A DNA stretch of 64,000 bases from Pseudobdellovibrionaceae bacterium (GCA_016719575.1 JADJYV010000008.1:62001-126000); one strand, 5' to 3'; counted from the first letter of the stretch, positions 16,780 through 26,532 are shown. Notes: a model not told the origin generated them from the sequence alone. Numbers and translations are program-made.

Positions 16780-19721
16780 ATGTTTAATAAAATTGTCATT
16801 GTCGTCTCAGCATTTTGTTTTATCAACAATATCCCGAGGTACGCTCTAGCCACCTCGTCTTCAAGCAAACCTAGCGGCAGCAATCATAGCGGCAGCAATC
16901 ATAGCGGCAGCAATCATAGCGGCAGCAATCATAGCGGCAGCAATCATGGCGGCAGCAATCATGGCGGCAGCAATCATGGCGGCAGCAATCATGGCGGCAG
17001 CAATCATGGCGGCAGCAATCATGGCGGCAGCAATCATGGCGGCAGCAATCATGGCGGCAGCAATCATGGCGGCAGCAATCATGGCGGCAGCAATCATGGC
17101 GGCAGCAACAACGGCGGCGGCAACAACGGCGGCGGCAACAACGGCGGCGGCAACAACGGCGGCGGCAACAACGGCGGCGGCAACAACGGCGGCGGCAACA
17201 ACGGCGGCGGCAACAACGGCGGCGGCAACAACGGCGGCGGCAACAATGGCGGCGGCAACAATGGCGGCGGCAACAATGGCGGCGGCAACAATGGCGGCGG
17301 CAACAATGGTGGCGGCAACAATGGTGGCGGCAACAATGGTGGCGGCAACAATGGCGGCGGCAACAATGGTGGCGGCAACAATGGTGGCGGCAACAATGGC
17401 GGCGGCAACAATGGCGGCGGCAACAATGGCGGCGGCAACAATGGCGGCGGCAACAATGGTGGCGGCAACAATGGTGGCGGCAACAATGGTGGCGGCAACA
17501 ATGGTGGCGGCAGGGGCAACAACGGCGGCGGCAACAACGGCGGCGGCAACAACGGCGGCTGGCAACAACGGCGGCAAGCGGCGGCAATGGCAGCAACGGC
17601 GGCGGCAACAACGGCGGCAATGGAAACAATGGCGGCAATGGCAACAACGGCGGCAATGGCAACAACGGCGGCAATGGCAACAACGGCGGCAATGGCAACA
17701 ACGGCGGCAATGGCAACAACGGCGGCAATGGCAACAACGGCGGCAATGGCAACAACGGCGGCAATGGCAACAACGGCGGCAATGACAACAACGGCGGCAA
17801 TGACAACAACGGCGGCAATGACAACAACGGCGGCAATGACAACAACGGCGGCAATGACAACAACGGCGGCAATGACAACAACGGCGGCAATGACAACAAC
17901 GGCGGCAATGACAACAACGATGGCAATGCCGACAACGATGGCAATGACTCTTCCGATTCTGACAACTCTTCATCCGCTAGTAATGAGTCTACTGAGTTAA
18001 AAAAAGATAAACGAAAGGCCGAACTTAAATTTAAGTGGCAACCCGTTTTTTATCTTGATTTAGATTGGGGCAAAAAAGTTACGAATATGACCTTGCACAA
18101 TCCAAAACTGGCTGCTCCCAACTCCCTGGTCATCGATGACTACACTGGTGGCTTAAGACTTGAAAGATATCACCTTATTGAAGGCGGCATTGGCGCCAGT
18201 GGAAACTGGTGGTATGAGGGTGCTGAAAATTACAAAAAACACTTAACTGCATTTGTTGGACTCATCCCCATTCTTGGATCACAAATGCATTCCATCCAAT
18301 ACGTAAACACAGTTAAAGAAGTTGAGCTTGTTCCAGAGATCACCTCGGTTCCAGACCAAGCAGTTCAATTAAAAACTTGGGCGGTTGGCGACAGCGTCAA
18401 TTACCTTAAATCTGGTGGACTGATCTTCTTTGCTGGGCTCGCTTACTCAGGCTATGGCCCTGGTGTCACGGCTATTGCAAAAGGCACATGGTCCGTCTTC
18501 GTACAAAAAAATAGCCCCACCGATGTCTACGTAAAAATAACCAAAGGCGATCTTAAATCATTTTCAACAACGATCGCCGGCGCCCTTGTCTCCGCTGGAG
18601 TCTCCACCTTTAAGGGAGCTGATCAAGGATTCTCATTCTTGATCAACACTCGGTCTAAGGTCGGTCAAAGAGCTTACGAAGACTTAGTTAGGGGAAATGT
18701 TGGAGCCGTACAAAAACTCGCCCTCGAAAACAAAGACGTTAGATACATTGACACCCAAAAAGTTGGTACGACTGCAAATTACTTCAACTTCTTCTTTGGT
18801 CTTCCAATACTAGCAAATGCAACATTTTCAGCTGGCAAACTGCACACATTCAGCCAAACGGATCTGATAATTGATACCTCGAAAGCTGACGTCCATTATG
18901 GCGTGTTTGTGCAAGATCAGAGAACAAAATTCTTTGGAACACATACAAACAACACAGCCTCGTTTGCCGGAGCTGCCTATAAAATCACCGACAGTAAAGG
19001 CACAGCAAACGGTTACTTTGGACAGTACGTTGTCAATGTTGGCGATGAGTCTTCCACAAGCGGAGATGTGAGTCGTTTTATTGATGAAGTGATAAGAAAA
19101 TCTGGTCTCAGTCAGCAAATGAGCTTAATAATTCCGAAGGGGGATTATGACTATGCCAGTGCCAATTTAGAAGTCATCTATTCGCAAGTTCAAACGGACC
19201 GAATGATGAGTCTCGTTGCAAAAATGAATAAATATCAGTTTGCAAACTCATATACACAATATGTGGGAGATTACTTTTTTAAACTTGGCGACCCTTGGAA
19301 ACTTTGTGCAGATGCTAGCGTGGACTACACCCAGTGCGTAGACAAAGTTAAAGCTCGTACTGAGTCTGCATTGCTGGAAATGTGGGAGTCTCTAACAAAA
19401 ATGAAGGCAAACATTAACAATCCTGAGGCGTTTGCAAAGGCTTACGGCCAATTTGGCAAAGGCGCTACCGAAAACGCCCTGACCTTTCAGGTGTCGTTGG
19501 TTCTGGCCGGTGAAGGCGTTGAGTTATACTATCGCATCGAAGGCGCTCGCTTCTCTCTTTACGAACTTTACTTCCAAACCACGAAAACTCCAGGAAGCTT
19601 TAAAGTTGTGAGCAAACCAGGACAACCGCTTCCGGTCTCTGCACCTGTAACAAGAGCAGATAGGAATCGCGGTATTATCGTGGCACCAAACTACCCAGTT
19701 TACCCACCAGTAAATCCTTAA
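16780..19721 (+). pseudogene. Large exported Gly/Asn/His/Asp-repeat protein, two +1 shifts
   Basis: The N-terminus is a signal peptide (MFNKIVIVVSAFCFINN). Then come SNHSG (4) and SNHGG (about 11) units, roughly 30 GGGNN units, about 8 GGNGNN and 8 GGNDNN units, an acidic Ser/Asp linker (SSDSDNSSS) and a 570-residue C-terminal region. As written the signal peptide and the C-terminal region are in different frames. Removing one T at 17560 and one G at 17578 restores perfect repeat phase and joins them into one protein of about 979 residues. The C-terminal region (WQPVFYLDLDW, GGLIFFAGLAYSGYG, two Cys near CADASVDYTQC) matches no family I know. It is probably secreted or on the surface. Confidence 0.65.
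16873..17930 (+). repeat. In-frame minisatellite, 15-bp then 18-bp units
   Basis: A nearly continuous tandem array. Units of 15 bases (GGCAGCAATCATGGC-type, then GGCGGCAACAACGGC-type) give way after 17580 to 18-base units GGCGGCAATGGCAACAAC and GGCGGCAATGACAACAAC. Blocks of identical third-position variants (AAC, AAT, GGT) show recent local duplication. Confidence 0.95.
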
Positions 19722-19723
19722 TG

Positions 19724-20113
19724 TTAGTCGAGTGTTTGAACATCGGCGGAGCAGGTCATTTCGATCGCGCTTCCGCCGGCAACGGCAGATAAACGCCCAT
19801 GGTTTGTGCCGCTATCCAGAACCAAACGGAGATCGCCTCTAGTTACAACGGTGCGAAGACCTAAAACCAAATTGCCTCCAGCAAGAGTTGTATTGATAAT
19901 TTCTGCCTGCTGTGTAAAAGGAACCCCAAACCGGTTTACATTGGTAATATTCAAATACGCTCGCCCAAGATAAGTCCCCACTAAAGACACCTTGGTGAGT
20001 CCCAATGTTCCTTCAATGCTGGAACAGCTGAGGGCTTTAATTTGAGCTGGGGAGGCTTGCGCTCCACCGTTAAGACCTAAGGAAAGACATAAAAAAACAA
20101 GAACCTTTTTCAT
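19724..20113 (-). CDS. Small exported protein
   Basis: A 129-residue protein with a clear signal peptide (MKKVLVFLCLSLGLNGGAQA). The mature part is about 105 residues with beta-strand character (SLVGTYLGRAYLNITNV, LRLVLDSGTNHG) and two cysteines (SCSS, MTCSAD) that could form a disulfide. It converges on the large repeat-protein gene with two bases between stops. Function unknown. Confidence 0.6.
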   Translation of the reverse strand: MKKVLVFLCLSLGLNGGAQASPAQIKALSCSSIEGTLGLTKVSLVGTYLGRAYLNITNVNRFGVPFTQQAEIINTTLAGGNLVLGLRTVVTRGDLRLVLDSGTNHGRLSAVAGGSAIEMTCSADVQTLD

Positions 20114-20409
20114 AAAACATCCTTCGTAATTAGTTTATCAAGAATATCATCCGGTGATTTATACCCCAATACGTCAGAGATTTACACAAATCCAACGAGC
20201 GCAGAAATAAAGTAAGCACTGTCAAAAACTTCGACTATCTTTGCCCTCGCTCACGCGGCTGTCGTGGTGAGTACTTAATAACTTCTTAAACCAGGTAGCG
20301 TTATACGCAACTCAGGAGCATATTATGCATCTCTTCTTTGGCAGCCGCTGAATACCTTGACGCAAATAAAGGTGACCAGTTAGTGTCATTTGAAACATGG
20401 GAAAAATTT

Positions 20410-21168
20410 ATGAACTTTATTGTTAGCTTCTTTATTCTTTCGACTTCGTTGTTGGCCCAGGCCCAGACCGTTGAAAAGGTTGCCGGCAACGAAGCCATTA
20501 TTGTTATCCAATCAACCGAGCGGCTTTCAGTCGGTGACAAAGTTTACTTTCTTACCGAAGATCTTGATGTCTCTGGGCAGGGGGAGATTACAAAAGTTTC
20601 GCCTGTTGGAAATAAAGCTGTCGCAAAAGTTCTTGCCGGAATTGCAAAGAAGGGCATGAGCCTCGAAAAGGCCTCCGCCAAATCCCCCAAAGCCGCTGAC
20701 AACTCAGAAAAACCAGCCCCCTTAAGAGAGCCCTTGAGTGAAGAAGATCGTCGCGCGCTACAAATCGGTGAAATTAGCACCACGGCCTATGTTGTCGGTG
20801 GAATCATTGGAACATACCCCGTGGGTCTCGGCATCGGCCATGCAATTCAAGGTCGTTATTTGGACAAAGGATGGATTTTTACTGTTGGCGAACTTGGCTC
20901 TGTTGCACTTCTTGTTGCTGGGGTTGGCGACTGCTATTCGGCTGCTCTCGGAGGCTACACAAAGTGCAATAGTGGACTTACCTGGCTCGGACTCATGGGC
21001 TATGTCGGATTTCGAATTTGGGAGATCATTGATGTCTGGGCGGCACCACCAGAAATCAATCGCCGCTACCGAGAAATAAAAGGACGCACAGGGTCCCAAG
21101 TTTCGCTAAGCCCCCTGCTTACAGCAACTCATGATGGAGCCGTTCTTGGCCTCAAGATGACCTTCTAA
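20410..21168 (+). CDS. Exported/membrane protein with Gly-rich hydrophobic segments
   Basis: Starting at the ATG at 20410 the product is 252 residues with a signal peptide MNFIVSFFILSTSLLAQAQ; a longer in-frame reading from a TTG at 20338 would bury it. Residues 20-85 look like a small beta domain (VGDKVYFLTEDLDVSGQGEI). A charged linker follows, then three Gly-rich hydrophobic stretches (VVGGIIGTYPVGLGIGHAIQG, VGELGSVALLVAGVG, LTWLGLMGYVGF). It resembles P13-like or glycine-zipper envelope proteins, but the assignment is uncertain. Confidence 0.5.
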   Translation: MNFIVSFFILSTSLLAQAQTVEKVAGNEAIIVIQSTERLSVGDKVYFLTEDLDVSGQGEITKVSPVGNKAVAKVLAGIAKKGMSLEKASAKSPKAADNSEKPAPLREPLSEEDRRALQIGEISTTAYVVGGIIGTYPVGLGIGHAIQGRYLDKGWIFTVGELGSVALLVAGVGDCYSAALGGYTKCNSGLTWLGLMGYVGFRIWEIIDVWAAPPEINRRYREIKGRTGSQVSLSPLLTATHDGAVLGLKMTF

Positions 21169-21180
21169 TTTAAGCGAAAA

Positions 21181-21990
21181 CTACTCCTCGGCGAAGACAC
21201 GGCGAGGGGGCATGTCCTCCTCGTATTTCAAAAGATGCAGCGTAGGCACTGCAACTTCGAGAGATTTCTTGGTGATAATCAGCGCATGATGATTGCGAAA
21301 TTCCACTTCAATTCCGGGTATTTTTCGAACCCAGTCAACAACAGATAGACGCTCTCCGTTTTTTCCAACAATCCAGGTGCGATTGAAGTTGGTATGAATA
21401 AAAAGCTTTCCTCCAACTTCGAGGTGCTTGAGTGTCGTCTCGAAATAATGATCTAGACGAGAGGTGTAACTAAAAATTCCGAAATTGTCTGAGCCCAAGC
21501 GATAGCTCGGAAGCGACGTCAAATCTTCAAAGAAAATTCCCTTAAGTATCTTTAACTTTTCCCCGCGGTACTTCGGAAACCACCTCGTGTACTTATAAGT
21601 AATCGCCAAAACATTTGCACGCTCTTCAACGTCCTTGAGTGGAAATTCGACCTTAGCATTGGGAAGAACTCTCTTCGGATTCAGCGAAAGATATTCCTCT
21701 GCTGCTTTTGCCTTCCCCGCTCCAAAATCAATCCACAAGTCTGTGCTACGCAAGTGATCAAGGGCAACAATGAAGTCTCTAGTCAAATCAGAAATATACT
21801 CCCAAAGACCTCGTGAGGTTTCAAAACCATCCTCACGAATGAGCCGGGTGTCTAAACCTTTTACAGCGTCAAAATTTGCCTGACTTGTATTGAGCCTAAA
21901 GACCTCGCTACAGGTCAGTGCTGAGCCATAACTCACCCAGGGGATCCATAGCAGTGCCAAAGTTAAAACGAATCTCATCCCCCAATTCAT
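21181..21990 (-). CDS. Exported SAM-methyltransferase-fold protein
   Basis: A 269-residue protein with a signal peptide (MRFVLTLALLWIPWVSYGSA from the second Met). The body looks like a class I methyltransferase: LWIDFGAGKAKAAEEYL near 85-101 fits SAM motif I, followed by strands ending FGIFSYTSRLDHYFE and VGGKLFIHTNF. A periplasmic location is odd because SAM is cytoplasmic. Either the hydrophobic start is an uncleaved anchor or the fold has lost catalysis. Substrate unknown. Confidence 0.55.
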   Translation of the reverse strand: MNWGMRFVLTLALLWIPWVSYGSALTCSEVFRLNTSQANFDAVKGLDTRLIREDGFETSRGLWEYISDLTRDFIVALDHLRSTDLWIDFGAGKAKAAEEYLSLNPKRVLPNAKVEFPLKDVEERANVLAITYKYTRWFPKYRGEKLKILKGIFFEDLTSLPSYRLGSDNFGIFSYTSRLDHYFETTLKHLEVGGKLFIHTNFNRTWIVGKNGERLSVVDWVRKIPGIEVEFRNHHALIITKKSLEVAVPTLHLLKYEEDMPPRRVFAEE

Positions 21991-22026
21991 TACAAATCCT
22001 GTGCCTGCACAAAGTTTCTTCTTGAA

Positions 22027-22980
22027 TTAGTAGTCACACTCTCTCACGAGAGGCTGGGAGCGGCAGAGCCCCATTCCCTTTTCTTTGGAGACCTCACTCG
22101 CTTCGCTCCACTCGCCATTGGCATTGCAACGGCGGCGGACACAACGAACTTCTGGCTTCTCGAACAGACAACTTTTTTTCTCTTTTTTAGGGTTCCCTTC
22201 ACAAGTCCAAGAACATTGATTCAGATTCCCGTTTGGAGACTTGCAAATAGCCAAGGTATTTCCATTCCCTTCGTCGACTGCTTTTTTGATGGAAGTCTTA
22301 GCTTCAGTCTTTTTTATTTTTTTCTTCAAAGGCGCAAGCGAATACATTTCTTTTTCTTCAGAACTGAGAGGCTGAACAAGGCCTAGCTTCCCCTGAGGAA
22401 TTTTTTTTCCCTTGAGAAGAATATCGTAAACAATCTGCCCACCATCTAAAACTCCTTGAAAGGAACATTTCTGTCCGGTACCCACCAGAGCTACATCCTC
22501 AGCGTTCATGGCTGAAAATGACATCGACCCTAGAATCACCTTCACTTCGGCCAAAGCTGCCTTTGGATCAAAACTAAAAACAAAATCCCCAACTGGACTC
22601 AAAAACTCAAACACGTCCGAACGCAAGGAAACGTTGTAAGTCTTTTCCGGACCTTCCTGCCAACGCATCCGTCCGTATTTTAACAAAACCACCGGAGCCT
22701 CTCCGGTCTCCCAGCTAATGGCGGGTATCTCGATACTCCCGCCCCCATACAAGCGCAGTTTCCGCTGAGCATCTACTTGAATCAGAACCTGCCCATTTTC
22801 TTCCGTTTCGAAGCTGGCTTTTTCAATCAGCACTTGCTTGTTTTTTAACACCGCAAGTTTACCGTCGCGATCCGTCCATTTTACTTTACCTACCACCTCA
22901 ACAACAAAAGGGTATTTGGGTGCTGCCAACGCCACCCCACCAAAGAAAATAAAACTTAAAGCAACACTTAATGTTTTCAC
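22027..22980 (-). CDS. FecR-domain exported protein with Cys-rich C-terminus
   Basis: The best start is a GTG at 22980 that overlaps the upstream glycosyltransferase stop as GTGA and gives a signal peptide (KTLSVALSFIFFGGVALA) and 317 residues; an ATG far upstream has no signal peptide. Residues about 25-130 match the FecR pattern (VVGKVKWTDRDGKLAVLKNKQ, GSIEIPAISWE, VVLLKYGRMRW). Here the domain is not tied to a TonB receptor or sigma factor. The last 90 residues are Lys-rich with about eight cysteines (CSWTCEG, RCVRRRCNANGEW), probably disulfide-bonded. Confidence 0.6.
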   Translation of the reverse strand: MKTLSVALSFIFFGGVALAAPKYPFVVEVVGKVKWTDRDGKLAVLKNKQVLIEKASFETEENGQVLIQVDAQRKLRLYGGGSIEIPAISWETGEAPVVLLKYGRMRWQEGPEKTYNVSLRSDVFEFLSPVGDFVFSFDPKAALAEVKVILGSMSFSAMNAEDVALVGTGQKCSFQGVLDGGQIVYDILLKGKKIPQGKLGLVQPLSSEEKEMYSLAPLKKKIKKTEAKTSIKKAVDEGNGNTLAICKSPNGNLNQCSWTCEGNPKKEKKSCLFEKPEVRCVRRRCNANGEWSEASEVSKEKGMGLCRSQPLVRECDY

Positions 22981-23738
22981 TTCTGACCGCCTTGCTTTAA
23001 CTCGAGCTCCCAATGTTTTGCCTGTCTTAAAAAAACCGAATAGGCAGCCCCCACCGCAATAATAAACCCGGGAAGACCGTCTAAAAATCCCCGCTTGATA
23101 AAGTAACACTCTATAAATTTTGTCCAAGGCTTTAAAAGGAGTTTAAAAAGAGAAAACTTCTTGCCGGTAGATTTTAAAGTCTGTGCTCCCAAACTCGAAT
23201 ATTTATCGTTCGTCAAAACCTGATCGCTTAAGTTCTCAAACACCCAATGCAAAATTGGAGCTTGAAATCTCTGTTTATGTTCAGCATTAACTTTTTCGTG
23301 CAACTTGTCGTTTGACCAGGACAAATGCTTTCGATTGAAAAGCCGGAGTTGATAATCCGGAAACCACCCTCCATAACAAATCCAACGCCCTAAATGCCAT
23401 GACTTGCGAGGAATTTCATAACCAACGCTTTCTTGTAGGCTGGTAAAGCGATTTATAATTTCTTGCTGTAATTCGGAACTAAGCGCCTCATCCGCATCGA
23501 GCGAAAGAATCCAATCATGCTTTGCCAGTTGAACAGCAAAGGCTTTTTGCGGCCCATATCCCTTCCATTTTTCAACAAAGACTCGACTGCCTAAGGATTC
23601 GGCAATCTGAACTGTGCGATCCGTCGAAAAGCTATCTACCACCACAACATCTGAGGCAAATGGCACCGACTGCAGGCAACGGGCAATATTTTTTTCTTCA
23701 TTCAAAGTGATGACAACAAGGCTAATTGGTAATTTCAT
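22977..23738 (-). CDS. WaaE/KdtX-like GT2 glycosyltransferase
   Basis: A 253-residue family 2 glycosyltransferase like the LPS-core beta-1,4-glucosyltransferase WaaE. Seen: VVITLNEEKNIARCL, DSFSTDRT, the metal motif LSLDADEALS, the acceptor-side GGWFPDYQLRLFNR and DKLHEKV, which are typical of this subfamily. It ends with a hydrophobic segment for membrane association. It overlaps the FecR-like gene by four bases, so the two are coupled. It probably acts in LPS core assembly. Confidence 0.82.
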   Translation of the reverse strand: MKLPISLVVITLNEEKNIARCLQSVPFASDVVVVDSFSTDRTVQIAESLGSRVFVEKWKGYGPQKAFAVQLAKHDWILSLDADEALSSELQQEIINRFTSLQESVGYEIPRKSWHLGRWICYGGWFPDYQLRLFNRKHLSWSNDKLHEKVNAEHKQRFQAPILHWVFENLSDQVLTNDKYSSLGAQTLKSTGKKFSLFKLLLKPWTKFIECYFIKRGFLDGLPGFIIAVGAAYSVFLRQAKHWELELKQGGQK

Positions 23739-23826
23739 AGATTAATAAAAGTCCCAAGCCTTCATTGTCTTGTCAAACATAAGTCGAATCGTTAACATCT
23801 CACTTCAACCTGCGAAAGGAAGACTC

Positions 23827-24447
23827 ATGAGCATCAAACAATTATTCGCTGGCATTTTAAGCAGTCTGCTTCTTTCATCTATGGCTGAAGCCTATCTCAC
23901 CATGAGTGAGTCCACCGAAATCCCAAAGGCCGCAGACTACCAAGTTGGAGTTGAACCTCAGTTCTTGACCGACAACGGTGGTGGGACCAATATCACTGGA
24001 TTTTTTGACGCCCCCTTCAACGAAGCCACCAGTAGCCGACTCTGGCTCGGTGCCGGAACCGTTGATTTTAACGTTGGCGCCACGATGAAGTACGTCCCTT
24101 TTCCTGATATCGACAACCAACCCGGAATTGGCTTTCGTGCCGGGGGATTCTTTGCGAGAAGATCCACCCTCAATATTTTAACTCTTCAACTCGCCACCCT
24201 TTTCAGTAAAAAAGTTGAAACGAACTCTGGCCTGTGGATCCCCTATGCCGCCGTCGCCCTCGACCTTACAAACACTAAAGATAGAAACTTCACTGGATCC
24301 CAGGTAATGTTTGGAACAGAATTTAAGACCTCTGAGTTGCCCTCCATGTACTTTGGCGCCGAAGTTGGTCTTAATTTAAGCGAAACTTTTTCTTACATTG
24401 CGGGAACAGTGACCTTCCCCTTCGATTCAAGCAAAGGACTTTTCTAA
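23827..24447 (+). CDS. Exported outer-membrane-like protein upstream of mreB
   Basis: A 206-residue protein from the ATG at 23827, preceded by GAAAGGAAGACTC. Signal peptide MSIKQLFAGILSSLLLSSMAEA. The mature chain has alternating strands (LWLGAGTVDFNVGATMKYV, GIGFRAGGFFARRS, SYIAGTVTFPF), consistent with a small barrel. It lies five bases before mreB and is probably in one operon with it. Confidence 0.6.
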   Translation: MSIKQLFAGILSSLLLSSMAEAYLTMSESTEIPKAADYQVGVEPQFLTDNGGGTNITGFFDAPFNEATSSRLWLGAGTVDFNVGATMKYVPFPDIDNQPGIGFRAGGFFARRSTLNILTLQLATLFSKKVETNSGLWIPYAAVALDLTNTKDRNFTGSQVMFGTEFKTSELPSMYFGAEVGLNLSETFSYIAGTVTFPFDSSKGLF

Positions 24448-24452
24448 ATCAT

Positions 24453-25502
24453 ATGGAGATTTTCTCTTGGCTGACCAAATCTGATTCAAATGCGGCTGCG
24501 GATATCTACGTCGACCTTGGCACTGCAAACACCTTGATTGCCGCTCGTGGAAAAGGCGTCATCCTCAATGAACCTTCGCTCATTGCATTTAGCCAATCTG
24601 CTCCTGGAAAAAGAAAGATTCTCGGCGTGGGACTTGAAGCACAAGAAAAGCTTTTAAAAACCCCAGGGAATATTGTGGCCCAAAAGCCTATCCGCGATGG
24701 CGTCATTGCTGACTTTGAAACCACACAAATGATGCTCAAGCACTTTCTAAGCAAGCCTGGAGTAAAATCTACTTTTTCTCGACCGCGCGTGGTCGTGTCC
24801 TTACCCTACGGGGTCACTGATGTTGAAAAAAGAGCCGTTGTTGAGGCCTGCAAATGGGCTGGAGCCAAACAGGTTTTTTTGATCGATGAGCCTATGGCTG
24901 CTGCCATCGGCGCAGGACTTCCTGTCAAGGCCGCCAAAGGAAACATGATCATTGACATCGGAGGAGGCACCACCGAAGTTGCCGTGATTGCTCTTGCTGA
25001 TATCGTCTACTGCCAAGCTGTTCGGGTTGGTGGTCATCGTCTTGACGATGCCATTATCGACTATTTTAAAAAAACAAAGAAGTTTATATTCTCAGAGCAA
25101 ACAGCAGAACACCTTAAGACCACTCTTGGAACAGCCGTTCCCAAAAAAGATATTCGGACCGCCACAGTGAGCGGTCGCGATTTTGAAACAGGCCTGTCAA
25201 AAACTCTTGAGGTTTCGTCCGAAGATGTTGGTCTTGCGATGAACGATGCCATTCAAGAAATTATCAATGCCATCCATCTCGCTCTTGAAAATACGCCGCC
25301 GGAATTAGTCTCTGATATCATTGAAAATGGAATTATGCTCGCCGGCGGTGGCGCCCTAATACGCGAACTCGATTTGCGGATTCAAAATGAAGTGCGCCTT
25401 GATGTTCGGATTGCCGAGAGTCCCCTCACTGCCATTGCTAAAGGTGGCGAAGCCGTTTTAAGCGATCCCGAACTGCTTGAAAAAATTCAGCTAGAAATTT
25501 AA
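24453..25502 (+). CDS. mreB: MreB/Mbl rod-shape actin homologue
   Basis: MreB polymerises on the inner face of the membrane and guides cell-wall synthesis. The 349-residue protein has VDLGTANTLIAARGKG (phosphate 1), VVSLPYGVTDVEKRAV, IDEPMAAAIGAGLP, DIGGGTTEVAVIAL (phosphate 2) and GIMLAGGGALIREL (adenosine motif). No mreC/mreD follows. The partner is an envelope-protein gene, so this is probably a second or divergent paralogue. Bdellovibrio is known to have two MreB proteins. Confidence 0.93.
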   Translation: MEIFSWLTKSDSNAAADIYVDLGTANTLIAARGKGVILNEPSLIAFSQSAPGKRKILGVGLEAQEKLLKTPGNIVAQKPIRDGVIADFETTQMMLKHFLSKPGVKSTFSRPRVVVSLPYGVTDVEKRAVVEACKWAGAKQVFLIDEPMAAAIGAGLPVKAAKGNMIIDIGGGTTEVAVIALADIVYCQAVRVGGHRLDDAIIDYFKKTKKFIFSEQTAEHLKTTLGTAVPKKDIRTATVSGRDFETGLSKTLEVSSEDVGLAMNDAIQEIINAIHLALENTPPELVSDIIENGIMLAGGGALIRELDLRIQNEVRLDVRIAESPLTAIAKGGEAVLSDPELLEKIQLEI

Positions 25503-26452
25503 TTGCCTAAGCCCATATCCTCTAATAACAATCGTCGCAAGGTGGGAGCTATCAATCCAACTTTGCCATCTCCAATGTTCTTTCCTTCGAAGCTCGTGAT
25601 CGGCAAAACATCAAGAGTCGTGCCCATCATCATGACCTCTTTGGCGTTTAAAATATCCTTCTCGGTCAGGTCCCTTTCCTCTAAACCTCGAATAGCTTTC
25701 TGCTCAACCAAGGACTTCGCCAAATGAAAAACCCTCATCATCGTCGTTCCCCTTAATACTTGCCGAAGGCTGGGCCTTAGTAAGTTGCCGGCAGCATCAA
25801 GAAGCACAATGTTTTCGGTGCTGCCTTCGGTTAAGAACCCCTGTTGATCAAAACCCACAGTAAAATCCAAACCGCGATCGACGGCTTCTTTTTTCATCAT
25901 AACATTTTGCAGGTAATTACAGGACTTGATCGTTGCAAACCAAGGGTCCTTGGGGAGCACCTGGCTTTTACCAATCGAGGCGCCGAGTCTGTATTTTTCC
26001 TCCGGCAGCGACTTTAGTTCTGTGACCACGACATAGAGCTGGGTTCCGACCGAATCATAGGGATTGGTAGTAAAGCCTCCAGGTCCGCGTGATAAAAAAA
26101 CACGAAGCACAGCTTCCACCGCCCCACTAGCGCGAATCGTGTCCATAAGTATCGTCGCCAAATGATCTCGCGAGAACGGCCACTTCATCCCGAGCTGAAG
26201 AGCTGAAGACTCAAGTCTGTCCAAATGATCTTGTAGAAGATAGATCTCCCCCCGAACGTATTTCATTGCTTCAAACACTCCATCACCTCGATGCACGAGA
26301 TGATCATCAATCGGGATTAGCATCAGCGCTGGGTCTTTAACAATGCCGCCGTACCATGACGAATACATCGCTAAATACGTCTTCTTCTGTTGATAGGAGT
26401 AGAGATTTATTTTTTTTAAAATTTCATCGGACGATAGCAGAGGAATGCTCAT
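25499..26452 (-). CDS. Class IV PLP aminotransferase
   Basis: A 317-residue fold-type IV PLP enzyme, the family of branched-chain aminotransferase, D-alanine aminotransferase and aminodeoxychorismate lyase. The PLP lysine is in TIKSCNYLQNVMMKKEA. FLTEGSTENIVLL and DGVFEAMKYVRG are family motifs. Length and motifs do not separate IlvE, Dat and PabC. It overlaps the mreB stop by four bases, convergently. Confidence 0.82.
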   Translation of the reverse strand: MSIPLLSSDEILKKINLYSYQQKKTYLAMYSSWYGGIVKDPALMLIPIDDHLVHRGDGVFEAMKYVRGEIYLLQDHLDRLESSALQLGMKWPFSRDHLATILMDTIRASGAVEAVLRVFLSRGPGGFTTNPYDSVGTQLYVVVTELKSLPEEKYRLGASIGKSQVLPKDPWFATIKSCNYLQNVMMKKEAVDRGLDFTVGFDQQGFLTEGSTENIVLLDAAGNLLRPSLRQVLRGTTMMRVFHLAKSLVEQKAIRGLEERDLTEKDILNAKEVMMMGTTLDVLPITSFEGKNIGDGKVGLIAPTLRRLLLEDMGLGN

Positions 26453-26532
26453 TAAGACTCCTTTTTAATACCATTTAAGGTACCATTGGATTTTAGGATT
26501 ATTATGCAATTATCACCCAAGAAGGGGGAATT

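Noticed and set aside
16873..17930. CRISPR-like array
   Set aside because: The 15- and 18-base units are contiguous with no spacers and keep a reading frame; it is a coding minisatellite.
16861..17973. Long minus-strand ORFs opposite the repeat gene
   Set aside because: They are Ala/Val/Cys/Arg or Pro/Leu products of the same repeat read in the wrong direction, with no start signal or signal peptide.
20315..20350. Eight-codon leader peptide after AGGAG
   Set aside because: Too short to support, and no attenuator follows it.
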